A DNA stretch of 64,000 nt. It comes from Rubripirellula reticaptiva. GTDB taxonomy: Bacteria > Planctomycetota > Planctomycetia > Pirellulales > Pirellulaceae. Each line of letters starts with the position of its first letter. Position 1 is the first letter of the stretch. This document shows positions 57,601-64,000 of this stretch, one piece after another. Both the position numbers and the translations under genes were made by a program. The stretch covers positions 374,074 through 438,073 of the forward strand of contig NZ_SJPX01000006.1 of NCBI RefSeq assembly GCF_007860175.1, read 5' to 3'. The notes beneath the pieces are model-generated. The model was not told the origin of the DNA. It searched no databases and saw nothing but the letters and a program-made list of their open reading frames with translations.

Positions 57601-60600
57601 TAGGTCATCGCCCGTGGCGGTATATCGGAAATTTGGATCGAACGTATCGCCCAATGATCCGTACTCATCCTGCAGCACGTGGTACTGAGTCGTGCGTGAA
57701 GTTTCGAGCGTCGCGATGACCTGCGGATCGTCATAAAACGGACGTTCAATAGGGCTTAGTTCGATCGAGTGCGTTGGGTCGTAGAGAGTTGGGTTTTCTT
57801 GCGTATTTCGCAATCTCCAATAGGCGTTGTATTCCAGTGTTTTGGCATTTTCCAGCGTCTCAATCCGAGCAGTTCGCTTGTTTTCAAAGCCAATGTCGTT
57901 ACTGATCGCGTCATCACTGGTCAATTGCAGAGACTGCCAAACCTCCCGTAGTTCAAAGGCGTCACGATCATCGAGATCGTCCGAAGTCCGTTTGTCGACA
58001 ACGCTGGAGCCGCCAAACGTTTCAATCGAAACCAGACCGCCTGCCTGGATCGCGTCAACGGGAAGGTCGGTGTAGCGGACTTCCAGAAAAATGTCGTCCC
58101 GCGCTGACCCATTGAAAGCATCGATTGCGGCAATCAGAAGTGGACTTTCCGCTGTACCAATGCTTCCACCACCAGCGATTAATTCCACACGGGTTCCGAC
58201 AGCAGAGCCGAAAACAGTTTCTTCGCCAGAAGGCAGGTACGAGGGCAAAATTGAATCGGGGGCTTCCAGCTTTAGACTGCCCGAACCCGTCCCAACGCTA
58301 TAGACGAACAGGTCGCCAGTCACCTCGCGAACGTTTGCTGACGCAGCGTCGATATCGAGCGATGGAATGAAACGGTCGGGTTGCCACAAATCGCCATTCG
58401 CGAAATCGGTTTGCGAATCGATTTCCAAGCGTGTACCGCGGAATCGATAGCGCTGACCGACCACTCCGCCCCCTTGGTGCTCGGGTGCGACCATCACAGT
58501 CTGCCCCCCGTAAACGACGGCATCGCCCGAGGTGTGATCAAACACTGCGTCGTTTGTCTGTTCGATCCTAAGCGGATCAGCCTCCGAACCGAGCTCCGAA
58601 TGTCCATTGAGAATGACACGGCGACCGCCAATGATTCCGAAGCGATCTCCTTGAATCGTTCCACCAGTACTTTCGGTCGAATTTACTCTGGTCAAGCCCG
58701 TCGGATTGACCACCCGACCTGCAAAAAACACGTCGCCTGCAGATTCAATGACGACAGAGCCTTCCTGGTAGCCGACGAAACGGATTTGAATGTCACGGTC
58801 AGCTTCGATCGAATGCGTGCTGATTCGCTGAGTCAGACTCTCCTCGACAGTACGCGTGTAATAGTCTTTGTTCCAATTTAGGAACCCAGACCAATCCGTC
58901 CATCGGTCGACCACTTTCTCGCCGCTGGTCGTTGTAAGCTTCCGACCCGAATGCAGGTAGTTGGCGGTACTATCATCGAAAGTAAAGTAGCTGCCCGCAT
59001 CGACGACTTCCGCGTCGTAATTCCTTACCGTGGTATTGACGGTGTTGTTTTCGCCGTCGGGAGCAAAAGCATCAATTGCGCCCAGCCAACTGGAGGTTTG
59101 ATAAACTCGATCCGTTCGAGTGCCCGTGTTCTCGGCGATGGACCATTCGTACCGCAATCCATCGGCGGGTTGATAAGCGATGTCGGAAAGATCTTCGTAG
59201 ATCGTCTCGGTGCCTTCGACATCTTTCACCACGACATTTCCCTCCTGGCGATAAATGGTCGTTTGAGATAATTCGGGGCTGTTCAAAGGCGTGCCAGGGA
59301 TACAAATGTCACCAAACAATCCGGTGACACACCTTTCCGGCATTGGCCCCTTGGTCTGATCGTTCAAGATGATCGTCCCGGCGCCGCGATCACCGACGTC
59401 GAGCCGTCGTATCTCAATCGGGTATTCGGTTTGGTTGTCAATTTCGAGATGCGAGTATCCGCCCAGCACACGGATTTCCCCGCTGTGCGTATTGGCAATG
59501 TGGCCGTTAATCTCCACGAACCCGCCCCCGGCCCGTAGTTCTTCGACAACGATTCGGCCGCTTTCGGGGTCGTACCAAACCCCAAAATCTTCTGACCCGC
59601 CGAGATGATCGTTCGGATCAAAGTCAATCCGTTGGTTCAACGTGTTCGCCGCAATAGCGCTCGCCACATCGTCGCCAAGCGTCAATTGGTAATCCTGTTG
59701 GCCGCTTTCGATCAGGCTGTTGATATTCACGTACTGGGCGGAGATAAAAATGCGATTTGCGTACAGCCGACTTTCGGGGTAGCCCGTCTCGATGAAGGCG
59801 TTGTACTCGGCTGGTCGGAGCCATTGCCGCGTCTCGCAGGGAACAAATAGGTTGGTGATGCAGCCCGCAGGCAATTGCTCGGTGATCCCGTCAAGGATCG
59901 GCTGAATCCTCGCATGCTCGGTGGCGCCCTCGAACGTGGCTCGTCCGCTGGACAAATCGATCGTCAACGTGCCTTGGTTGCCCGCCGTAATCGTTTGCGA
60001 GAACACTTCGATCGGTGCGTTGATAATGATATCTCCAGCTCCGGAAGCCGGATTCATCAGGGTCAGGTTACCGCCCAGGCTTTCGATGGGACCACTGACC
60101 GTGATCGACGGCCACAGAACAGGTGCAACGCCAACTCGCAGGTCTTGTGCCAAGGCCCGATTCTCAATCAGGATCACCGGGCCGGCGGTTGATGACGGGG
60201 TTTCGTCGCCATTGATCGTCACGCCGCCGTTCCGCTGGGGAATGAACAGCCCGGTGGTTTCAATGAAGACGCCCGAGTGGTTGATGATCTCAATTCCCGC
60301 GTCGCCTGGTGCGTCCAAGTCGCCAGTGCCGAGAAACTCGCCAGCGGTGATTGTGATCGATCCCGCACGCGCTTGGATCGGATCGAGCACTACGGTCAAC
60401 TTTGTTTGTTCGATCCGCTGTGGCGCGGAAGCTCCCGTCGGTGTCTCTGACAGTCCTTGAGCGGCCAATTGCTCTTCCATGCGATCGATTTCGTTTTGGT
60501 ATTGATCGACCAACGTCTGGTTGTGCTGGTGATCGACCATCAACGACCTCAAGCGGCGGATTTCCGCGATCAACGGCGACGTAACATCTGACAACTGAAG

Positions 60601-63600
60601 CTGGTAGCTAATGTCGCCAGCCGAATCATCCGACAGAGTCAACGCAAAACCGGCGTCGGCAAGTTCGTCCGGTTGGACCGATAGAATTTCTAGGCGTTTG
60701 ACTCGGTCCAGCCCGGTTCGCACCGTTCCGTCGACAATCACTTCGCTCAGAGTCGACTCGATCGCATTTCCGGCTGTTTGCTCTTGGCCCCCTTCGCTAA
60801 ACAGACCCTCCACAAAATCGACTGCGCCGCTGACCCAACTGACCGACTTCGCCGTGGCTTTCGGATCATTCCGCTCGGAGTCTTCCGCATCCAAAACAAT
60901 GTCGCCCCCGCTTTCAGTGACCGCCCCCGATCCGATTTCGATACGGTTGGTCGTGACGAGCGTTGCCATGGCGGTCGAATCTTGAATGGGGATCAAGCTG
61001 GCCGCGAACGCGTCCAATCGCGAAGTGATGTCGTGACGATCCGCGTGGCCTGCCAAGTTCGTTCCAGCCAACAAGCGAATATTGCCCGCCGCAGTTAAGC
61101 GTCCGTCAATTGCCAAGGTGTTGATCGGTCGCAACTGCACGGTCGCATCTCCGACTTCGACCGACAAAGCTCCAAAGACTTCGGTACTTGCCTGAACGTG
61201 TGCATTGCCCACGCTGCGTGCCGAAATGGTCAGAGCAGCCAGCGTATCGACAGTCGCGTTGGGAGCGATCGTGATGCGCGCGGTGTGATCGCTTAAACCA
61301 GGAAACAAATCAGGGAACAGACCGGAGGCAATCGACGATCGTACGCCCGCGCCACTGGCCAGCCCGCCACTGCGTACCGTCAGACTGTCTCTCGCATCGA
61401 CTTGGTTCAAAGCGTGCAAGTTTACCTCTCCGGTCGCATCCACATCAGCGGAATCGTTCACCAGCACCTCGGTCGTCAAATCCAATACCGTTTGGCTGGT
61501 GACGCCCAAACCGCCAACGATCGCACCAACGGTCGCATTGACGTTATCGCGGTCCTGCGAAAGAAAACTCGAAGTTGATTTTTCGATCCGGTTGATGGCA
61601 GTGGCATCCACTTTGCCTGCCGACACGACGGCGCCTTCACCGAACTCGCTGCGCACGACCGCGCTGGCCAGATTGTCCAATCTTCCGCCAGCTCCCGAAA
61701 CAAACCCAATACCCGTCGCCGAAAGCACGGTGTCGAAATTGGCAAGGTGATTCGCACGCATCCGAAAATCACCGGACAACGTCAATTCCGCTGCGTCACC
61801 GATACTCGAAATGGTTTCGGTATCGCTGGTCGTTTTCGCGGTCGCCGACGCTGCCGATCCGATGCCTCCGCCACCTGCGACCGAATCGGCAAAACTACGA
61901 TCGATCGAAGCCGCATTGATTGAAAGCTGGTCGCCTGTAATCACCACATTGGAACCAACTCGCGCGATGTCGCTGCCACGGTCGGTCGTGCTCGCTCTAG
62001 TCGAACCAACCGCTACGCTTCCCAGCGCCAAACCGCTCGCCTCGGCATAGTGTTGTGAGCTTCGGCGTGCGAACATGTCGATGTCGTCCACCATCAGCGT
62101 CGATCCATCCGCGATCTCGGCCAGCACGTCGATGGTGTTTTCAACAAATGCAGTGCTTGCGTCCACGCCCAATAGCAAACCACCACTTGAGCCCTGTGCC
62201 ATCGCTTTGGACGCGACAGCTTGGTTCAGGTCGGCCCGTTGCCGCAGTGTGCCCGCCTCGAATCGCTTCCCGTCGGAATCAAGCAAAGCGGTCACGGAGC
62301 CGGACAGATTCACGCGGGCGGATGAAACCCCGACGGCGGCTCCGATTCCAATGTTGACCGACCACCCGGAAGCCCGCGCGAAGGCCGTCGGATTGGCGGT
62401 CGCGATGATATCCACCTGACCCGCTGACACATCGCTGTGAACAATTTCCGCGGTGGCGTTGGGAGTGATGTTGCTGACCGCCACGGACCCACCAGCAGCC
62501 AGGGAGAGGATCGCCAACGAGCCATTCCACGCGTGCGTTTCAGCATCGGAAATCGAGGTGTTGGTTGAGAGGACTTCTAAGGCGGAATCGGGAAGGTTCA
62601 GGTCGCTCGACGTCACGGCTGCCCGCGTGGTCGACGCGATGACACTGTGACTTTCCGCGCCGCCTCCTGAGACTGAAAAAGAGGCAAACGATAACGCCAA
62701 ACCTACAGCTCCTGCGTGAGCGTCCGCCTTTGAAGTTGCGTTTTCACTTGCAACCACGCTTAACGACTGACCGTCTGCCAATTCCGATAGCGACGTGTCG
62801 CTAAGCGAGGCCGAAACGTTGTTTTGAATTTCGGTCACCGCTCGGGAGACGGCAATGGAAATCGCAGCCGCACCGCCGGCCCCCGCTGATGCGGTCAAGG
62901 CCAACGAGTCAACCCGGGCAACCACGTCGCTCGTATCGTCTGCGCTGACAATCGCACGGTCGGCCGTGATACCGCGCACACCACCAACAGCGCGTTCGCC
63001 GTCGACAAACGCCGATACGTCACTGCGAAGTTCGTTGAATGCGCCACCACCCGCACCCGCACCGGCGACACCAATGTTGCCTAGTGCCCCGGCCATGGCA
63101 TCGGACTGTACAACAGCGTCGACGTCATCGTTGCTAGTTGAAAGAACGGAGAACACCGAACCGGCATCGATCCGGCTGTCACGAACAAACGCCTGGATTT
63201 CGGAACGATATTCCGGAGCGTCGTCAATCGGGTCCAATGACACAACTTTGTTCGTGGCGATCGAGATGCCGATGGCCGCCCCACCACCGATGTTGCCGCC
63301 TGCCAAAGAAGTCGCTTGTGACAAAATATCCGCTCGAACGGTAGCGTCTCGCCTCGCATCGACGGTGGCATCGCCGCCGGCGATGACGGTGCTGTTACTC
63401 ACGCGAGCCGCTGTCGATGCGGACAACCAATTCTCTGCGGCCGTCCCCGCACCCGAAACCGCGATTCCTGCGCCAGCGGCGATCCCGGCGGCATAAGATG
63501 CCGCAACCGCTTCGGCAACAAGATCGGTATCGCTGAACGCCTTCACCAACACGCTTTCGCGCGCGTTGATGAAGGTCGCAATGTCGTTTGCGTTTGTCAC

Positions 63601-64000
63601 CGCAGCTTCCACCGTGTTGCGGTTCTCGTTCTTAGCAATGGTGATTCCGATCGGAACCGTGACTCCGGCACCCCCAGCCCCCACCGCGCCGACGGTGGTT
63701 CCGAGTGTTCTGGCGGAGAGTGATGATTCGTCATTGGCTTTCACGCCAACGTTCGCTGATTCCACCTGACTCGATTCAATATGCGCAGTGATTGCCCTTT
63801 CCATGTCGTTATGTGTTCCCGACCCAGCACCCGCCAGTGCAACGCTAACGCCGGCGCCAACGGCCGCGCCGCCAGAGACGCTGTCTGCATAGGCCGTCAA
63901 ATTCGTAGAGTCCGTAGCGTTTACTTCTAAATCGCCACTGATCGTCAACGCCGAATCCGAGACGCTTGCGAACGTTTGCCCCCGCACCTCGTTGAAACTC
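54634..64000 (-). CDS. Giant exoprotein (partial), LktA-like repeats with C-terminal dockerin
   Basis: More than 3100 codons on the reverse strand, open to the window edge, so the N-terminus is missing. The first third (about residues 1-1000) is an Ala/Gly/Ser/Val-rich repeat region with a Gly-Ala pattern (for example AGAGVSVALAGAG) like LktA-type filamentous adhesins. The middle is beta-strand-rich (DRDIQIRFVGYQEGSVVIES, AGDVFFAGRVVN) with few Cys. Near the end come two dockerin I calcium loops: DVNQSDSVSAIDALVVIN and DVTGDGRLSALDALRVIN. Dockerins bind cohesins; no cohesin gene is in the window. The protein is probably secreted or on the surface; function is unknown. It is the last protein before the ECF/kinase pair, on the same strand. 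Confidence 0.85.
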   Translation of the reverse strand, partial: SFNEVRGQTFASVSDSALTISGDLEVNATDSTNLTAYADSVSGGAAVGAGVSVALAGAGSGTHNDMERAITAHIESSQVESANVGVKANDESSLSARTLGTTVGAVGAGGAGVTVPIGITIAKNENRNTVEAAVTNANDIATFINARESVLVKAFSDTDLVAEAVAASYAAGIAAGAGIAVSGAGTAAENWLSASTAARVSNSTVIAGGDATVDARRDATVRADILSQATSLAGGNIGGGAAIGISIATNKVVSLDPIDDAPEYRSEIQAFVRDSRIDAGSVFSVLSTSNDDVDAVVQSDAMAGALGNIGVAGAGAGGGAFNELRSDVSAFVDGERAVGGVRGITADRAIVSADDTSDVVARVDSLALTASAGAGGAAAISIAVSRAVTEIQNNVSASLSDTSLSELADGQSLSVVASENATSKADAHAGAVGLALSFASFSVSGGGAESHSVIASTTRAAVTSSDLNLPDSALEVLSTNTSISDAETHAWNGSLAILSLAAGGSVAVSNITPNATAEIVHSDVSAGQVDIIATANPTAFARASGWSVNIGIGAAVGVSSARVNLSGSVTALLDSDGKRFEAGTLRQRADLNQAVASKAMAQGSSGGLLLGVDASTAFVENTIDVLAEIADGSTLMVDDIDMFARRSSQHYAEASGLALGSVAVGSTRASTTDRGSDIARVGSNVVITGDQLSINAASIDRSFADSVAGGGGIGSAASATAKTTSDTETISSIGDAAELTLSGDFRMRANHLANFDTVLSATGIGFVSGAGGRLDNLASAVVRSEFGEGAVVSAGKVDATAINRIEKSTSSFLSQDRDNVNATVGAIVGGLGVTSQTVLDLTTEVLVNDSADVDATGEVNLHALNQVDARDSLTVRSGGLASGAGVRSSIASGLFPDLFPGLSDHTARITIAPNATVDTLAALTISARSVGNAHVQASTEVFGALSVEVGDATVQLRPINTLAIDGRLTAAGNIRLLAGTNLAGHADRHDITSRLDAFAASLIPIQDSTAMATLVTTNRIEIGSGAVTESGGDIVLDAEDSERNDPKATAKSVSWVSGAVDFVEGLFSEGGQEQTAGNAIESTLSEVIVDGTVRTGLDRVKRLEILSVQPDELADAGFALTLSDDSAGDISYQLQLSDVTSPLIAEIRRLRSLMVDHQHNQTLVDQYQNEIDRMEEQLAAQGLSETPTGASAPQRIEQTKLTVVLDPIQARAGSITITAGEFLGTGDLDAPGDAGIEIINHSGVFIETTGLFIPQRNGGVTINGDETPSSTAGPVILIENRALAQDLRVGVAPVLWPSITVSGPIESLGGNLTLMNPASGAGDIIINAPIEVFSQTITAGNQGTLTIDLSSGRATFEGATEHARIQPILDGITEQLPAGCITNLFVPCETRQWLRPAEYNAFIETGYPESRLYANRIFISAQYVNINSLIESGQQDYQLTLGDDVASAIAANTLNQRIDFDPNDHLGGSEDFGVWYDPESGRIVVEELRAGGGFVEINGHIANTHSGEIRVLGGYSHLEIDNQTEYPIEIRRLDVGDRGAGTIILNDQTKGPMPERCVTGLFGDICIPGTPLNSPELSQTTIYRQEGNVVVKDVEGTETIYEDLSDIAYQPADGLRYEWSIAENTGTRTDRVYQTSSWLGAIDAFAPDGENNTVNTTVRNYDAEVVDAGSYFTFDDSTANYLHSGRKLTTTSGEKVVDRWTDWSGFLNWNKDYYTRTVEESLTQRISTHSIEADRDIQIRFVGYQEGSVVIESAGDVFFAGRVVNPTGLTRVNSTESTGGTIQGDRFGIIGGRRVILNGHSELGSEADPLRIEQTNDAVFDHTSGDAVVYGGQTVMVAPEHQGGGVVGQRYRFRGTRLEIDSQTDFANGDLWQPDRFIPSLDIDAASANVREVTGDLFVYSVGTGSGSLKLEAPDSILPSYLPSGEETVFGSAVGTRVELIAGGGSIGTAESPLLIAAIDAFNGSARDDIFLEVRYTDLPVDAIQAGGLVSIETFGGSSVVDKRTSDDLDDRDAFELREVWQSLQLTSDDAISNDIGFENKRTARIETLENAKTLEYNAYWRLRNTQENPTLYDPTHSIELSPIERPFYDDPQVIATLETSRTTQYHVLQDEYGSLGDTFDPNFRYTATGDDLAQIDATMRKWTIDELQNTFNFVEVTDTEFVVEQPNIIASEIRLSAGLDSPGENASIGLQGEPHFVELPSEGGTRTISIEQQALLAAARQSDLLYLSTAPIDVTGSSRGYQDGNDATVVALRLTNDANGTWSERGVVAGQEVYLDLSNDFADRYYEGLYRVRRMEDSGRTLIFETFSESGTEVSYRDLGQGTLSPKIDREDATHIRVARREDIDVQTDGAIHAIASGDIYLGSMDDLTIGRVHSLRDDGVGSLRIKIDGNLLGEPNQVDVAHVRGQNLLLESAEGNVGTTGAPLLFDVTRNNTLTVRAEGAIVLQQEQSDPVPFLGREDLFIDQLFSATSLIDVTTEFGIADAWDSPQTNIKAAGDLFLRSGGGIGEMGDGISGFVVGENYLDIEVGGSVTAIADNGILLSENNGDLNVRQISTVTNPNASNGRPVHLRADGSIIDAVDVVDPMDPTAVDAPGIAGNPVADIVGSWIKLQSLGGTIGQAANELDINQIGTNSGGEGSVFILDYLMPRLEVASLLNTYVNETEGDLYLGGAQTGQTTFFAALTGGILTPMIGQEAIETEKLWLFARDRIGTQDNPIEMTAGSLEGASVTGGVYLQNTGDLTIGGVVDSPAIAEGEEAGAGASPTRAEGASGLAAGGNLSIYSSQSIAIAEELTANDILLSGAAAIHLPEGVSIRSAQLLRFVSQRSEILGTVDAAETVVAGTVGDDTVIAKPKSLSGLLRVETHEGDDRIVVEGGCFTIDAGSGNNEISRVELCNVIVSTSGPGETTHRIKTIADENISGLPVSTLRLHGVDAPEASISDPRFEYADGTLGLKSGEFLSTDEGESVEIQVILTDPQSRQHEVTHLIDIAIESNDLVWQNPGSIYDVNQSDSVSAIDALVVINELARRNSDRLGARPYRSTLPFYDVTGDGRLSALDALRVINHLARQASSSGEHVKTNTLPEGERETDALGWWMGGIEDNDDEDDESCYDLIARDLNGLS

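Noticed and set aside
63138-63496. Forward-strand frames rich in Ala/Pro/Ser in the exoprotein gene
   Set aside because: They are antisense readings of the repeat region and have no start sites or domains.

Overview
This window is most likely from a planctomycete of the Pirellulales type (Rhodopirellula/Rubripirellula-like). The evidence is a coupled operon of planctomycete families (cytochrome-c-like DUF1549/DUF1553 protein, Tat-exported DUF1501 protein, PPC-domain protein, PSCyt1/WD40 protein), an ECF sigma factor overlapping a giant Ser/Thr kinase, a dockerin-tailed giant exoprotein, and the general codon style. All family names come from reading the translations and recalling the families; no search was run.

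Layout. 0.3-13.9 kb is intact housekeeping and metabolism: glycogen debranching enzyme, tandem clpP genes, rsmE, an ExeA-like ATPase with a damaged Walker A, a BON protein, leuS, a Gfo/Idh/MocA oxidoreductase, an EamA exporter, a GH99-like protein and an esterase. 13.9-18.2 kb holds an empty stretch, an M48-like protein without HExxH, a 54-residue coiled-coil gene, SOUL, DCC and thioredoxin-fold proteins. 18.2-20.3 kb is a DUF1254/DUF1214 gene cut by an ISKra4-type insertion sequence whose own transposase carries an in-frame amber codon. 20.4-22.9 kb is a MarR-pirin-azoreductase-DoxX redox-stress module with two near-identical palindromic operators; its doxX is broken. 23.7-33.2 kb is a copper/silver-type efflux island: a TolC lipoprotein, a Cys-rich exported protein, a TRASH lipoprotein, a CusB-like adaptor with three metal-binding ribbons and a DUF3347 tail, a CusA-like pump, and a triple-TRASH exported protein. 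The island is flanked by two direct copies of a short degenerate repeat.

33.3-38.1 kb and 47.6-49.95 kb are gene graveyards: DoxX-like, MarR, maltose acetyltransferase, DUF1905, GH39-like, FecR/LamG and CoA-binding remnants, all with nonsense codons, frameshifts or truncations. They are interspersed with intact genes (alkylsulfatase-like hydrolase, VOC protein, a small zinc ribbon protein, a thiamine-binding protein). 38.3-46.6 kb is the translationally coupled four-gene planctomycete operon. 50.0-54.5 kb is an ECF sigma factor plus a 1300-residue kinase/pseudocyclase/ATPase/TPR regulator, overlapping by ATGA. From 54.6 kb to the window edge runs a single >3100-codon exoprotein with Ala/Gly-rich repeats and a C-terminal dockerin; its N-terminus lies outside the window.

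How the genes work together. Three functional groups stand out. The MarR module is probably a self-regulated response to electrophiles or quinones. The metal island combines export of the ion (CusCBA) with several Cys-ribbon proteins that could hand the metal over in the periplasm. The sigma/kinase pair is a signalling unit next to a giant surface protein. Core genes are intact while accessory genes are heavily mutated, using all three stop codons, so I read the in-frame stops as gene decay, with one TGA gene left open.
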